This document shows positions 40,205-50,548 of a stretch of DNA of 64,000 nt, in pieces. The notes beneath the pieces are model-generated. The model was not told where the DNA came from. It did no database searches and saw only the letters and a list, made by a program, of their open reading frames with translations. This stretch comes from Acidiphilium acidophilum. GTDB taxonomy: Bacteria > Pseudomonadota > Alphaproteobacteria > Acetobacterales > Acetobacteraceae. The translations under genes and the position numbers were made by a program. Within the stretch, counting starts at the first letter, position 1, and every line of letters begins with the position of its first letter. The DNA is taken from the NCBI RefSeq assembly GCF_033842475.1, contig NZ_JAWXYB010000018.1, forward strand, positions 2,959,501-3,023,500. Reading direction: 5' to 3'.

Positions 40205-40302
40205 GCCCTCGCTCCCATGCGGCCCGCGTGCCGCATGGGGGACTTGCGTAACCCATGCGCAAGCCGCAAACTCGCGCCCAATAATCGAGGGAAACGATCG
40301 CC

Positions 40303-41586
40303 ATGGAATTCCGCTATTCCGCCAGAACCGAAGCCCTGCGGACCCGCGTGGCGGATTTCATGGCCGCGCACATCTATCCCAACGAACAATCCCTGTTCCA
40401 CACCGCCCACACCCAGCCCGATCGCTGGCAGCCGCTCCAACTCCTCGATGAGATCAAGCAGAAAGCCCGGGCGGAGGGCCTCTGGAACCTGTTCCTGCCC
40501 GATTCCGAACACGGCGCCGGGCTCACCAATGTCGAATACGCCCCGCTCGCCGAAATCATGGGCCGCAGTCCGTTCGGCCCGGAAGCCTTCAACTGTTCCG
40601 CCCCCGATACCGGCAACATGGAAGTGCTCACCCGCTACGCCGGGCCCGAAGCCAAAGCCCGCTATCTCGCCCCCCTGCTCGCCGGTGACATCCGCTCCGC
40701 CTTCGCGATGACCGAACCCGGCGTCGCCTCCTCGGATGCGACCAACATCGAAACCGAAATCCGCCGCGACGGCGATGATTACGTCATCAACGGCCATAAA
40801 TGGTGGATTTCCGGCGCGCCCGATCCGCGCTGCCGCGTCCTGATCGTGATGGGCAAATCCGACCCCGCCAACCCGGACCGGCATCGCCAGCAATCCATGA
40901 TCCTGGTCCCGTTCCCGCATCCCGGCGTCACCCTGAAACGCCCGTTGCCGGTGTTCGGCGATGTCGATGCCCCGCACGGCCACGCCGAACTCATCTTCGA
41001 GAACGTCCGCGTCCCCGCCGCCAATATCCTGCTCGGCGAAGGGCGCGGCTTCGAGATTGCTCAAGGCCGCCTCGGGCCGGGCCGCATCCACCATTGCATG
41101 CGCTCGATCGGCGTCGCCGAACGCGCGCTGGAACGCATGATCCGCCGCCTTGACTCCCGCATCGCCTTCGGCAAGCCGGTCGCCGACCAGAGCGTCTGGC
41201 GCGAGCGCATCGCCGAATCCCGCATCATGATCGATCAGGCCCGCCTGCTCACCCTGAAAGCCGCCCACATGATGGACACGGTCGGCAACAAGGCCGCCCG
41301 CGCCGAGATTGCGATGATCAAGGTGGTCGCCCCCAACATCGCCTGCAAAATCGTCGACTGGACGATCCAGGCCTTCGGCGGCGGCGGCGTCGCCGACACC
41401 TGGCTCTCGACCGCCTACGCCCATCAGCGCACCCTTCGCCTCGCCGACGGACCCGACGAAGTCCACCGCGACCAGATCGCGCGGCTCGAACAGCGCCGCC
41501 ACCACAACACCGACCCCGCCCGCACCGGCGGTTTCGCCGAGGTCATGATCGCGGACGGTATTTCCGCCCCGGGAGCCCCGCTCTGA
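40303..41586 (+). CDS. acyl-CoA dehydrogenase
   Basis: A 427-residue flavoenzyme resembling the ACAD10/11 subgroup. It shows [20 protein letters not shown] (FAD contacts), [34 protein letters not shown] and [14 protein letters not shown] near the C-terminus. It introduces a double bond in an acyl-CoA, passing electrons to electron-transfer flavoprotein. It is the first gene of a three-gene operon whose next start overlaps its stop by 1 bp. The chain-length preference is not readable. Confidence 0.9.
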   Translation: MEFRYSARTEALRTRVADFMAAHIYPNEQSLFHTAHTQPDRWQPLQLLDEIKQKARAEGLWNLFLPDSEHGAGLTNVEYAPLAEIMGRSPFGPEAFNCSAPDTGNMEVLTRYAGPEAKARYLAPLLAGDIRSAFAMTEPGVASSDATNIETEIRRDGDDYVINGHKWWISGAPDPRCRVLIVMGKSDPANPDRHRQQSMILVPFPHPGVTLKRPLPVFGDVDAPHGHAELIFENVRVPAANILLGEGRGFEIAQGRLGPGRIHHCMRSIGVAERALERMIRRLDSRIAFGKPVADQSVWRERIAESRIMIDQARLLTLKAAHMMDTVGNKAARAEIAMIKVVAPNIACKIVDWTIQAFGGGGVADTWLSTAYAHQRTLRLADGPDEVHRDQIARLEQRRHHNTDPARTGGFAEVMIADGISAPGAPL

Positions 41587-42560
41587 TGCGCGCCATCGTC
41601 TGTGAAACCTGGGGCGGCCCCGAGACCCTGCATGTCCGCGACGTGGCGGACCCGGTGGCCAAACAGGCCGAAATCCTCATCCGGGTCCATGCGGCCGGGG
41701 TCAATTTCCCCGATGTCCTGATCATCCAGAAAAAATATCAGGTCCAGCCCGACCTCCCGTTCATCCCCGGTGCGGAAATCGCCGGCGAGATCGAGGCGGT
41801 GGGCGAGGGCGTCACCGGTTTCAAGGTCGGCGACCGGGTCTCGGCCCTGTGCTCGATCGGCGGTTTCGCGGAAAAAATCGCGCTGAACGCGCATCTCTGC
41901 ATTCCGATCCCGCAGCACATCCCCTACGAAATCGCCGCCGGCTTCATCCTCGCCTTCGGCACCGCCCATCACGCCCTGATCGATCGCGGCGAGCTCAAAT
42001 CGGGCGATACCGTGCTCATCCTCGGTGCCGCCGGCGGGGTCGGTCTCGCCGCCGTCGAGATCGCCAGGGCGCGCGGTGCCAGAGTCATCGCCGCCGCCTC
42101 GACCGATGCGAAACTGGTGATCTGCCGCGAGCGCGGTGCCGATGCCACGATCAACTACACCACCGAAGACCTCCGCGAGGCGATCAAGACCCACACCGAA
42201 GGACGCGGGCCGGACATCGTGTTCGATCCGGTCGGCGGGCGCTACGCCGAACCCGCCTTCCGCTCGATCGCGTGGCGGGGCCGCTACCTCGTGATCGGCT
42301 TCGCCGACGGCGACATCCCCCGCCTGCCGCTCAACCTGCCTCTGCTCAAGGGAGCCTCGCTGGTCGGCGTCTTCTGGGGCGAATTCGCCCGCCGCGAGCC
42401 GAAAAACCAGATCGCGATGATGCAGGACCTGTTTGAAATGCTCGCCGCCGAAACCATCCGCCCGCTGATCTCGAAAACCTACCCGCTCGATCAGGCCCCC
42501 CAGGCGCTGGCCGACATGGCCGCCCGCAAGGTCACCGGCAAGATCGTGATCACGCCATGA
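41586..42560 (+). CDS. NADPH:quinone oxidoreductase-type MDR protein
   Basis: A 324-residue medium-chain dehydrogenase of the zinc-free quinone oxidoreductase branch (VHAAGVNFPDVLIIQKKYQ, PFIPGAEIAGEIEAVGEGV, LILGAAGGVGLAAVEIARAR, GRYLVIGFADGDIPRLPLN). It reduces a quinone or an enoyl double bond with NADPH. Start and stop overlap both neighbours (1 bp and 4 bp), so it works with the acyl-CoA dehydrogenase and the SDR, probably in one lipid or alcohol breakdown route. Confidence 0.85.
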   Translation: MRAIVCETWGGPETLHVRDVADPVAKQAEILIRVHAAGVNFPDVLIIQKKYQVQPDLPFIPGAEIAGEIEAVGEGVTGFKVGDRVSALCSIGGFAEKIALNAHLCIPIPQHIPYEIAAGFILAFGTAHHALIDRGELKSGDTVLILGAAGGVGLAAVEIARARGARVIAAASTDAKLVICRERGADATINYTTEDLREAIKTHTEGRGPDIVFDPVGGRYAEPAFRSIAWRGRYLVIGFADGDIPRLPLNLPLLKGASLVGVFWGEFARREPKNQIAMMQDLFEMLAAETIRPLISKTYPLDQAPQALADMAARKVTGKIVITP

Positions 42561-43432
42561 AGACCTTCGCAAACCGGGTCGCGGTGATCACCGGCGCCGC
42601 CAGCGGCTTCGGCCGCGAATTCGCCCGCATCGCCGCCGCGCGGGGCATGAAACTCGCCCTCGCCGACATCGAACCCGCGGCACTCGACGCCGTGGCCGCC
42701 GAATTGCGCGCGACCGGCGCGGAGGTCGCCCCCTTCATCGTCGATGTCGGCAATGCCGAGGCGATGGACGGGTTCGCCGATGCGGTGTTCGCCCGGTTCG
42801 GCACGATCCATCTCCTGTTCAACAATGCCGGGGTCGGACTGGGCGGGCTGATCTGGGAACACACGGTCGCCGACTGGCAATGGGTGCTCAACGTCAATCT
42901 CTGGGGCGTGATCCACGGCATCCGCTGCTTCGTCCCCCGCATGATCGAGGGCGGCGACGAAGGCCACATCGTCAACACCGCCTCGGTCGCCGGGCTGCTC
43001 TCGGCGCAGACCATGGGTGCCTATAACGTCTCCAAGCACGGCGTGGTCACCTTGTCGGAAACCCTGTTCCAGGATTTGCGGATCACCGGCGCGCGCCTGG
43101 GCGTGACGGTGCTGTGCCCCGCTTTCGTCGATACCGGCATCAAGGACGCCGCCCGCAACCGCCCGGCCGACCTCGCAAGCCCGACCCCGCCGACCGCCAG
43201 CCAGCTCATGGCCGAGGCCCAGACCCGCAAGGCGGTGATTTCAGGCCGTACCTCCGCCGCCGAGGTCGCCGCCATGACCTTCGCCGCGATCGAGGCGGAG
43301 CGCTTCTATTGCCTGACCCATAAAAAAATTCTCGGTGCGGTCGAACTCCGGCTGCAGGACATCCTGCACGACCGCAGCCCGAGCGATCCGTTCGCCCAGA
43401 AAAAAGAGGTCGCCTTCACCGCACCGGTTTGA
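42557..43432 (+). CDS. short-chain dehydrogenase/reductase
   Basis: A 291-residue SDR with ITGAASGFGREFAR (cofactor motif), LLFNNAGVGLGG, catalytic Ser in NTASVAGLLSAQ and YNVSKHG (YxxxK). The longer C-terminus (SGRTSAAEVAAMTFAAIEAE) is typical of family members acting on hydrophobic alcohols or ketones. Last gene of the acyl-CoA dehydrogenase operon, 4-bp overlap with the preceding gene; convergent with thiL. Confidence 0.85.
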   Translation: MKTFANRVAVITGAASGFGREFARIAAARGMKLALADIEPAALDAVAAELRATGAEVAPFIVDVGNAEAMDGFADAVFARFGTIHLLFNNAGVGLGGLIWEHTVADWQWVLNVNLWGVIHGIRCFVPRMIEGGDEGHIVNTASVAGLLSAQTMGAYNVSKHGVVTLSETLFQDLRITGARLGVTVLCPAFVDTGIKDAARNRPADLASPTPPTASQLMAEAQTRKAVISGRTSAAEVAAMTFAAIEAERFYCLTHKKILGAVELRLQDILHDRSPSDPFAQKKEVAFTAPV

Positions 43433-43448
43433 GCCGGTTTGGGCCGGT

Positions 43449-44438
43449 TCAGAAATGGGTCCAGCCCGACCGGCTGAGCCTGATGCGCTGGCCGGTCGCG
43501 TCGCACACAACCACATCGGTATGCCGATCGGTGAACTGCCCGATCCGGGTGAGCGGCACCGCGCCGCACGCCGCCCGCAACGCTTGCTCGTTCGCCCCCG
43601 GGGCGGCAAGGACGAGTTCGTAATCATCGCCCCCGGTCAGGCGCTGTTCCAGCCAGTCCGGCCCCGCCGCGCGCGCCGCCGCCGATGCCGGCACCAGCGC
43701 CGCCTCGATCACCGCCCCGCAGCCCGCCGCCCGGCACAGATGCCCGACATCCTGCACCAGCCCGTCGGACACATCGATCACCGCATGAACCAGCCCGCCG
43801 AGCGCGAGCCCCACCCTGGGTGACGGCAGCAACCGCCGCTCGCGCAACGACCGGTCGGGATCGGCAAGCTGCCCGCGCGCCGCCGCGAGTCCCAGCGCCG
43901 CATCGCCGATCGTGCCGGTGACAAAAATCGCATCGCCCGCCACCGCCCCGTGCCGCCGCCACGCGGCCCCCGGCGTCACCGTGCCGAACATCGTCACCGA
44001 ACTCATCACCGGCCCCGCGGTCGAACTGCTGTCCCCGCCGAACAGGCCGATCCCGAATTCCGCCTGATCGCGCCGCAATCCCCCGGCGAACCCGGCGAGC
44101 CATGCCTCCGGCGTATCCGCCCGCAAGGCGGTCGTCAGCAGATACCCGACCGGTGCCGCCCCCATCGCGGCCAGATCGGACAGGTTGCGCCGCAGCAGCT
44201 TGCGCGCCACCGCATCGGGCGGATCATCCGGCAGGAAATGCACCCCCTCGATCATCTGATCGACGGTCATCACCACCGCGAGGCCCGCAGGCGGGGTCCA
44301 CACCGCCGCATCGTCCGCGAGGCCGAGCCCCGCCGGGTGCGCGAGCGGCGCGAAATAGCGGGCGATCCGGTCGAACTCCCCTAACCCGGCGAAATCTCCG
44401 CGCCCACCGGAATCCCCGCCGTGGGCGGCCCCGGTCAC
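43449..44438 (-). CDS. thiL: thiamine-monophosphate kinase
   Basis: A 329-residue PurM/ThiL-type ATP enzyme that makes thiamine pyrophosphate. Visible motifs are LADDAAVW, VMTVDQMIEGVHFLPDDPPD, RNLSDLAAMGAAPVGYLLT, GLFGGDSSSTAGPVM and DVSDGLVQDVGHL, plus TGGDDYELVLA. It ends the riboflavin-nusB-thiL run and overlaps nusB by 4 bp, an arrangement seen in many proteobacteria. Confidence 0.93.
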   Translation of the reverse strand: MTGAAHGGDSGGRGDFAGLGEFDRIARYFAPLAHPAGLGLADDAAVWTPPAGLAVVMTVDQMIEGVHFLPDDPPDAVARKLLRRNLSDLAAMGAAPVGYLLTTALRADTPEAWLAGFAGGLRRDQAEFGIGLFGGDSSSTAGPVMSSVTMFGTVTPGAAWRRHGAVAGDAIFVTGTIGDAALGLAAARGQLADPDRSLRERRLLPSPRVGLALGGLVHAVIDVSDGLVQDVGHLCRAAGCGAVIEAALVPASAAARAAGPDWLEQRLTGGDDYELVLAAPGANEQALRAACGAVPLTRIGQFTDRHTDVVVCDATGQRIRLSRSGWTHF

Positions 44439-44935
44439 CCCGGCGCGCTTTCGGCGAAATCCTGCGGCCTAAGAATCCGCGCCATCCGGTCGAGCACCGC
44501 ATTGCCGAGCTGCACCGCGTCCTCCTTGAGGAATCCATGCGCGACATCGAGATATTCGTTGATCACCACGCGCGGTGGTGGCCCGTCGCTCATCCACAGT
44601 TCGGCCCCGGCGGCCCGCAGCAGCGCCCGCAGCACCGGGTCGAGCCGTTCGAGCGGCCACGCCTCCGGCAACAGGCTCACGATCATCGGATCGATCACAT
44701 CCTGCTGCTGCGTCGCGACCCGCACGATCCGCCCGAACAGCGGCGCATGCGCCTCGGGCACCCGCCCGTCCGCCACACCGGGCATGCCCGGCAGCGCGCC
44801 GATCCGGTGGCGGATGAACTGCCCGATCACGGTTTCCGCCGTCTCGCCCGCCTGTTCGGTCTGATACAGCGCCTGCACCGCCGCCACCCGCGCCAGCGTC
44901 CGCGCCCGCACGCCCTTGCCCGGCGAGGCGGTCAT
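44435..44935 (-). CDS. nusB: transcription antitermination factor NusB
   Basis: A 166-residue all-helical RNA-binding protein (RTLARVAAVQALYQTEQAGE near the N-terminus; VVINEYLDVAHGFLKEDAVQ and FVNAVLD-like QLGNAVLDRMARI at the C-terminus). It binds boxA RNA with NusE/S10 for rRNA antitermination. The ATG at 44935 overlaps the ribH stop by 4 bp; a longer open frame adds no conserved sequence. Confidence 0.92.
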   Translation of the reverse strand: MTASPGKGVRARTLARVAAVQALYQTEQAGETAETVIGQFIRHRIGALPGMPGVADGRVPEAHAPLFGRIVRVATQQQDVIDPMIVSLLPEAWPLERLDPVLRALLRAAGAELWMSDGPPPRVVINEYLDVAHGFLKEDAVQLGNAVLDRMARILRPQDFAESAPG

Positions 44936-45414
44936 GCCGCCCCCAGCCGGCGCGCGAGCACGATCTGCTTGAGGCACGCCACCGCCGCCTCGGCGCCCTT
45001 GTTCGCCCCGGTCTCGGCGGACCGCGCCTCGGCCTGCGCGATGGTATCGACCGTGAGCAACGCGGTGCCGAGGCAGATGCCATGCTCCAGCGCGACGCTC
45101 ATCAACCCGTGCATCGCGCTGTCGCAGATGTAATCGTAATGATCGGTCTCGCCGCGCACCACGCAGCCGAGCGCCACGAACCCGTCGAACCGGGTGCGGC
45201 TGTGCATGGCGATGCCGAGCGCCTGCGGCAGTTCGAACGCCCCGGCGACATCCACCGTCTCGACATGCGCCCCCACCGTCGCGAACAGCGCCTGCGCCGA
45301 GACCGTCATGCCATCGACGATCGCACGATAATACGGCGCGCGGATCATCAGGATGCGCGGCGGCGGCCCATCGAGCACCGGGGCTTCGGGCAGTGGCGCG
45401 TCGGCGGTGCTCAT
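44932..45414 (-). CDS. ribH: 6,7-dimethyl-8-ribityllumazine synthase
   Basis: A 160-residue lumazine synthase. Seen are DVAGAFELPQAL, VALGCVVRGETDHYDYICDS (with the catalytic His) and CLGTALLTVDTIAQAEAR, with KGAEAAVACL near the end. It joins the dihydroxybutanone phosphate and pyrimidine precursors of riboflavin. Both ends overlap neighbours by 4 bp (ribBA upstream, nusB downstream). Confidence 0.93.
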   Translation of the reverse strand: MSTADAPLPEAPVLDGPPPRILMIRAPYYRAIVDGMTVSAQALFATVGAHVETVDVAGAFELPQALGIAMHSRTRFDGFVALGCVVRGETDHYDYICDSAMHGLMSVALEHGICLGTALLTVDTIAQAEARSAETGANKGAEAAVACLKQIVLARRLGAA

Positions 45415-46532
45415 GACCCGGCTTCGATCGGCAGTTGATCCACGATGTTGAGCCCGTACCCGTCGAGGCCGATCAAAGCGCGCTTGTGGTTCGAGAGCAG
45501 AATCATGTCCCGCACTCCGAGATCGTTGAGGATCTGCGCTCCGATGCCGTAATCGCGCAGCACGCTGCCGGTCCGCGCCCCGCCGGTGATCTGCGCCAGC
45601 CGGGCGGAAACCGCATCGGGCCGGGTCTCGCGGATCAGCACGACCACGCCGCGCCCCGCCTCCGCGATCTGCGCCATCGCGCGCCGGAGGTCGCGGATAT
45701 GATCGCCGCCCAGAATATCGTCGATCGTGCTGATCGCGTGCATCCGCACCAGCACCGGCTCCTCGGCGGCGATATCGCCCTTGATCAGCGCGAGATGCTC
45801 GACATGATCGAGCGAGTTTTCGAAACTCACCATGCGCCATTGATGCCCGGCGCCATCGGTCACGTTGCCCTCGCCGGACCGGCGGATCAGCTTCTCGGTC
45901 CGCCGCCGGTGCGCGATGAGGTCGGCGATCGTGCCGAGCTTGAGATTGTGGTACTGCGCGAAGGCGACCAGATCGGGCAACCGCGCCATGGTGCCGTCCT
46001 CGTTCATGATCTCGCAGATCACCCCCGCCGGCGTCAGCCCGGCGAGCCGCGCGATATCCACCGCCGCCTCGGTATGGCCGGTGCGGATCAGCGTGCCGCC
46101 ATCGCGGGCCATCAGCGGGAAAATATGCCCCGGTGTGGCAATGTCCGCGCCGGTCGATTCCGGGTTGATCGCCACCGCAATGGTCCGCGCCCGGTCCGCC
46201 GCCGAAATCCCGGTGGTGACACCCTCGCGCGCCTCGATCGAGACCGTGAAGGCGGTCTCGTGGCGCGAACCGTTCGACTGCGTCATCATTTTCAGCCCGA
46301 GCGTGTCGCAGCGCGCTTTGGTCAGCGCGAGGCAGATCAACCCGCGCGCATGCTTGGCCATGAAATTCACCGCATCCGGCGTGGCGAACTGCGCCGGGAT
46401 CACGAGGTCGCCCTCGTTTTCGCGGTCCTCGTCATCCACCAGAATGAACATCCGCCCCGCCCGCGCCTCGTCGATGATCTCGGAGGCGGAGGACAAATAG
46501 GTCTGCAAACTGGCCGTCTTGATCTGATCCAT
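45411..46532 (-). CDS. ribB: DHBP synthase with degenerate GTP cyclohydrolase II-like domain
   Basis: A 373-residue two-domain protein. Residues 1-205 are a full 3,4-dihydroxy-2-butanone-4-phosphate synthase (VDDEDRENEGDLVIPAQF, RGLICLA, TAFTVSIEAREGVTTGISAA, RTGHTEAAVDIARLAGL). Residues 210-373 look like GTP cyclohydrolase II but lack the zinc cysteines: where the family has ECLTGD…RCDCG this has ISTIDDILGGDHIRDLRR. YGIGAQILNDLGVR and the GYGLNIVDQLPI end remain. So RibA activity should come from a gene elsewhere. 1-bp overlap with ribE. Confidence 0.9.
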   Translation of the reverse strand: MDQIKTASLQTYLSSASEIIDEARAGRMFILVDDEDRENEGDLVIPAQFATPDAVNFMAKHARGLICLALTKARCDTLGLKMMTQSNGSRHETAFTVSIEAREGVTTGISAADRARTIAVAINPESTGADIATPGHIFPLMARDGGTLIRTGHTEAAVDIARLAGLTPAGVICEIMNEDGTMARLPDLVAFAQYHNLKLGTIADLIAHRRRTEKLIRRSGEGNVTDGAGHQWRMVSFENSLDHVEHLALIKGDIAAEEPVLVRMHAISTIDDILGGDHIRDLRRAMAQIAEAGRGVVVLIRETRPDAVSARLAQITGGARTGSVLRDYGIGAQILNDLGVRDMILLSNHKRALIGLDGYGLNIVDQLPIEAGS

Positions 46533-47146
46533 CAGGAAAACTCCGCAAGCCGCGCGACGTAGCGCGCCAGCATGTCAATCTCGATATTCACCGCATCCCC
46601 CACGGCGAGCGTGCCGAAACTGGTGACGAGTTCGGTATGGGGAATGATATTGACCCCGAATTCCACCCCGTCCACCTCGTTCACGGTGAGTGACACCCCG
46701 TTGATCGCCACACTGCCTTTCGGCGCGATGAACCGGGCCAGCGCGCGCGGCACCGCGAACCGCCAGCGGGTCGAACCGCTTTCGGGCTGCACCGATACCA
46801 CATGTCCCACCCCGTCGACATGGCCGGAAACCACATGGCCGCCCAACTCGTCGCCCATCCGCAGGGCCCGCTCCAGATTGACCGGCGCGCCCGGCGCCCA
46901 ACTCCCGAGCGTGGTTTTCGACAGGGTCTCGCCCGAGACATCCACCGCGAACCAGTCCGCCCCGGCCTCGACCACGGTGAGGCAGCATCCCGAACAACTG
47001 ATCGAGGCCCCGAGCGCGATCGAGGCGAGATCGTTCCAGCGCTCGTTGCGCACCGGCACCTCGATCACGAAGCGGGCATCGTTGGTGGCGGTCGGGCGCG
47101 AGGCCTCGCGCAACCGCCCGATGGCGCTGACAATGCCGGTGAACAT
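46532..47146 (-). CDS. ribE: riboflavin synthase, alpha chain
   Basis: A 204-residue protein with two lumazine-binding repeats: [15 protein letters not shown] / GASISCSGCCLTVV, then GHVVSGHVDGVGHV / GSVAINGVSLTVNEVDG. It dismutates two lumazines to riboflavin. Coupled by 1-bp overlaps to ribD upstream and ribBA downstream. Confidence 0.94.
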   Translation of the reverse strand: MFTGIVSAIGRLREASRPTATNDARFVIEVPVRNERWNDLASIALGASISCSGCCLTVVEAGADWFAVDVSGETLSKTTLGSWAPGAPVNLERALRMGDELGGHVVSGHVDGVGHVVSVQPESGSTRWRFAVPRALARFIAPKGSVAINGVSLTVNEVDGVEFGVNIIPHTELVTSFGTLAVGDAVNIEIDMLARYVARLAEFS

Positions 47147-48240
47147 CAGTCCAGTCTCCGATAGGTGGTGAGCCGGTCGCCGCCGCTCGCACGCGTTGCA
47201 TTATGGGCAAACCGGATCGCCTCGGCCAGCGCGGTCACGCCGAACCCCGCCACCGCCGCAACGCCATCGCCGCCGATCACCAGCGGCGCGGTGAACCAGG
47301 CGATGTCATCGACCAGCCCGGCCCGCAGCAGCGAGGCCGCCAGCGTGCCACCGCCCTCGACCAGAACCCGGGTCAGCCCCGCCTCGCCCAGCGCCCGCAA
47401 CGCCGCCGCCGGATCGACCCCGATCTCGGCGGGCGCCACCTCGATCAACCGCGCCCCGATCGTCCCGAACGCCTCGATCCGCGCCGGGTCCGCCCCGCTG
47501 CGATGCAAAATCCAGAGCGGATGCTCCGCCGCCCCCCGCGCGAGCCGCCCGCTCAGCGGCAGGCGCAGATGCGAATCCACGATCACCCGCGTCATCGGCG
47601 CGTCCCGATAGGCATCGATCCGGCAGGTCAGCTCCGGATCATCGGCGAGCGCGGTACCCACGCCGATCATCACCGCATCATGCGATCCGCGCAGCGCGTG
47701 GGCGGTGCGCCGCGAGGCCTCGCCGGTAATCCACTGGCTGTCGCCGCCTTTCGTTGCGATCCGCCCATCCAGCGAGGTCGCGAGCTTGAGGGTGACCATC
47801 GGACGCCCCTGGCCGATCCGGGCGAAAAACCCGGCATTCAGCGCCATCGCCTCCGCCGCGCGCACCCCTTCGACCACCGCGATCCCCGCCGCCTGCAACC
47901 GCGCGATCCCCGCGCCATCCACCCGTGGATCGGGATCGCGGCACGCGATCACCACCCGCGCAATCCCCGCCGCCGCCAGCGCATCGGCGCAAGGCGGGGT
48001 CCGGCCATGATGCGCGCAGGGTTCGAGCGAAACATAGGCGGTCGCCCCGGTGGCCCGATCGCCCGCCATCGCCAGTGCCTCGGTCTCGGCATGGGGCCGC
48101 CCGCCCGGGCCGGTGCGCCCGCGCCCGGCCACGCGCCCTTCATTCACGATCACGCACCCCACGGTCGGGTTCGGCGCCGTCTCGCCCAGGCCCCGCCGCG
48201 CGAGCGACAGGGCCGCGCGCATATACTCGTCATCGGTCAT
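47146..48240 (-). CDS. ribD: bifunctional riboflavin deaminase/reductase
   Basis: A 364-residue two-domain enzyme. The N-terminal deaminase has the zinc motif [12 protein letters not shown] and [16 protein letters not shown]. The C-terminal reductase has [40 protein letters not shown] and [19 protein letters not shown]. It carries out the second and third pyrimidine steps of riboflavin synthesis. Overlaps nrdR by 4 bp, so the riboflavin genes probably share a transcript with glyA-nrdR; I see no FMN riboswitch upstream. Confidence 0.93.
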   Translation of the reverse strand: MTDDEYMRAALSLARRGLGETAPNPTVGCVIVNEGRVAGRGRTGPGGRPHAETEALAMAGDRATGATAYVSLEPCAHHGRTPPCADALAAAGIARVVIACRDPDPRVDGAGIARLQAAGIAVVEGVRAAEAMALNAGFFARIGQGRPMVTLKLATSLDGRIATKGGDSQWITGEASRRTAHALRGSHDAVMIGVGTALADDPELTCRIDAYRDAPMTRVIVDSHLRLPLSGRLARGAAEHPLWILHRSGADPARIEAFGTIGARLIEVAPAEIGVDPAAALRALGEAGLTRVLVEGGGTLAASLLRAGLVDDIAWFTAPLVIGGDGVAAVAGFGVTALAEAIRFAHNATRASGGDRLTTYRRLD

Positions 48241-48692
48241 TTCGGCGGGTCCATCGTGCCGAGAAACGCCTTGAAATCCTTGGTCTCGCGGAAATCCCGA
48301 TAGACCGAGGCGAACCGGACATAGGCCACCGCATCGACCTCCTTGAGCGTATCCATCACCAGCTCGCCGATCTCGGTGGACGCGATCTCGGCCTCGCCCG
48401 AGGCTTCGAGCTTGCGGACGATGCCATTGACGATCCGCTCGATCCGCTCCTCCTCGACCGGGCGCTTGCGCAGCGCGATCCGCACCGACCGGGCCAGCTT
48501 GTCACGGTCGAACGCCACCCGCCGCTGATCGGCCTTGACCACCACGAGTTCGCGGAGCTGCACCCGCTCGATCGTGGTGAACCGCTGGCTGCATTGCGGG
48601 CAGAACCGGCGGCGGCGGATCGCGCTGCCATCGTCGGTCGGGCGGCTGTCCTTCACCTGGGTGTCGGCCTCGCCGCAGAACGGGCAGCGCAT
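48237..48692 (-). CDS. nrdR: ribonucleotide reductase repressor NrdR
   Basis: A 151-residue regulator with the N-terminal zinc ribbon ([16 protein letters not shown]… CPQC) and the ATP-cone domain ([47 protein letters not shown]). It represses ribonucleotide reductase genes in response to dATP/ATP. Located 6 bp after glyA, a very common partnership. Confidence 0.95.
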   Translation of the reverse strand: MRCPFCGEADTQVKDSRPTDDGSAIRRRRFCPQCSQRFTTIERVQLRELVVVKADQRRVAFDRDKLARSVRIALRKRPVEEERIERIVNGIVRKLEASGEAEIASTEIGELVMDTLKEVDAVAYVRFASVYRDFRETKDFKAFLGTMDPPK

Positions 48693-48698
48693 GACGGC

Positions 48699-49997
48699 CT
48701 ACCGATAGATCGGGAACTTCGCGCACAGCTCCTGCACCTTCGCCCCTACCGCCTGCTCGACCGCGCTGTTGGCTCCGTCATTCGACGCGGCCAGCCCATC
48801 GAGCACCTCGACGATGAAGCGCCCGACCATGCGGAACTCCTCGGCGCCGAAGCCGCGCGTGGTCGCCGCCGGCGTGCCGAGCCGGATGCCCGATGTCACC
48901 GCAGGCTTCGCCGGATCGAACGGGATCGCATTCTTGTTCGCGGTCATGTGCGCCCGCTCCAGCGAGGCCTCCGCCGCCTTGCCGGTGACGTTCTTGGGCC
49001 GGAGATCGACCAGCATCAGATGCGAATCGGTCCCCCCGGTCACGATATCGAGCCCGCCTTCCACCAGCGTCGCCGCCAGCACTTTCGCATTCTCGGCCAG
49101 CGCCTTCTGATAGGCGCGGAACTCGGGCCGCAGCGCCTCGCCGAACGCCACCGCCTTGGCCGCGATCACATGCATCAGCGGCCCGCCCTGAAGCCCGGGA
49201 AAAATCGCCGAATTGATCTTCTTGCCGAGTTCGGGATCGTTGCTGAGAATCATCCCGCCGCGCGGACCCCGCAAGGTCTTGTGGGTGGTCGTCGTCACGA
49301 CATGGGCATGGGGCAGCGGCGAGGGGAAAATCTCCGCCGCGACCAGACCCGCGAAATGCGCCATATCGACCATGAAATACGCGCCGACCTCATCCGCCGC
49401 TCGGCGGATGCGCGCGAAATCGATCACGCGCGGATAGGCCGACCCGCCCGCGATGATCATGCGCGGCTTGTGCGCGCGGGCCAGCGATTCCAGTTCCTCG
49501 TAATCGAGCGTGCCATCCTCGCGCCGCACCCCGTACTGCACGGCGTTGAACCATTTGCCGGACTGGTTGGGCGCGGCCCCGTGGGTCAGATGCCCGCCCG
49601 CTGCCAGCGACATGCCCAGAATCGTATCGCCGGGCTGCAGCAAGGCCAGAAACACGCCCTGATTCGCCTGCGCGCCGGAATGCGGCTGAACATTGGCGAA
49701 CTCGCAGCCGAATAACTGCTTCGCCCGGTCGATCGCCAGTTGCTCGGCAATATCGACCGCCGCGCACCCGCCGTAATAGCGCTTGCCGGGGTAACCCTCG
49801 GCGTATTTGTTGGTCAGGACCGACCCCTGCGCCTCCAGCACCGCGCGCGACACGATGTTCTCCGAGGCGATCAGCTCGATCCCGTCCTGCTGGCGGGCAA
49901 GCTCCTGCGCGATCGCGGCGGCCAGATCGGGATCGGTTTCGGCGAGGCCCGCATTGAAAAACCGGTCCATGCTGGCGATCGGGGCGTGCTGGTTCAT
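48699..49997 (-). CDS. glyA: serine hydroxymethyltransferase
   Basis: A 432-residue PLP enzyme interconverting serine and glycine with tetrahydrofolate. Motifs are [35 protein letters not shown], the PLP lysine in [18 protein letters not shown], and [16 protein letters not shown]. It supplies one-carbon units and glycine, also relevant for growth on C1 compounds. First gene after rpiB in the minus-strand run. Confidence 0.96.
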   Translation of the reverse strand: MNQHAPIASMDRFFNAGLAETDPDLAAAIAQELARQQDGIELIASENIVSRAVLEAQGSVLTNKYAEGYPGKRYYGGCAAVDIAEQLAIDRAKQLFGCEFANVQPHSGAQANQGVFLALLQPGDTILGMSLAAGGHLTHGAAPNQSGKWFNAVQYGVRREDGTLDYEELESLARAHKPRMIIAGGSAYPRVIDFARIRRAADEVGAYFMVDMAHFAGLVAAEIFPSPLPHAHVVTTTTHKTLRGPRGGMILSNDPELGKKINSAIFPGLQGGPLMHVIAAKAVAFGEALRPEFRAYQKALAENAKVLAATLVEGGLDIVTGGTDSHLMLVDLRPKNVTGKAAEASLERAHMTANKNAIPFDPAKPAVTSGIRLGTPAATTRGFGAEEFRMVGRFIVEVLDGLAASNDGANSAVEQAVGAKVQELCAKFPIYR

Positions 49998-50008
49998 CGG
50001 GGCGGTTC

Positions 50009-50458
50009 CTATGCCTTGGGTGCAGGAGTCAGTTTCGCGACGCGCAGATCATGGCGGCCGCCTTCGTAATCCGTGGTCAGAAACGCCCGCAATGCATCGA
50101 GCGCCAGGGTCTCGCCGGTAATCCGCGCCCCGAGGGCCAGCATGTTGGCATTGTTGTGCGAACGCGACAGCCGCGCCTCGGTCGCATCATGCGCCTGCGC
50201 ACACCGCACCCCGGCATGCCGGTTCGCCGCAATCGCCATGCCGATACCCGAACCGCACACCAGCAAACCAAGCTGGGCCTCGCCCCCCTCGATCCGCGCG
50301 CTCACCGCATGCGCAATATCGGGATAATCGACGCTCGCCGCCGAATTGGTTCCACAATCGATCACCGACCAGCCGGCATCGCGCGCGGCCTGGGCCAGAG
50401 TGTCCTTCAGGGCAAAGCCGGCATGATCAGCGCCGACGACCAGTGTTTTCGTGCTCAT
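50009..50458 (-). CDS. rpiB: ribose-5-phosphate isomerase B
   Basis: A 149-residue RpiB/LacA-type isomerase ([60 protein letters not shown] with the catalytic Cys, [15 protein letters not shown]). It interconverts ribose- and ribulose-5-phosphate. Lies 11 bp before glyA on the same strand. Confidence 0.93.
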   Translation of the reverse strand: MSTKTLVVGADHAGFALKDTLAQAARDAGWSVIDCGTNSAASVDYPDIAHAVSARIEGGEAQLGLLVCGSGIGMAIAANRHAGVRCAQAHDATEARLSRSHNNANMLALGARITGETLALDALRAFLTTDYEGGRHDLRVAKLTPAPKA

Positions 50459-50548
50459 CCCCGCGCTTTAGCACGCCACCCCCACACGCGAAACCTGCCC
50501 GTGCGACGGGAGGACATGATGAAGACGACGAGACGGACGGGCGGCAGG

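Noticed and set aside
44950-46560. FMN riboswitch controlling the riboflavin genes
   Set aside because: Every rib gene start overlaps the preceding stop, and no RFN-type structured leader is present before ribD or ribE.
50427-50548. C-terminal extension of the BatD-like gene overlapping rpiB
   Set aside because: The Ser/Cys/Arg-rich tail is not protein-like. Correcting one base in the six-C run gives a better ending at 50549.
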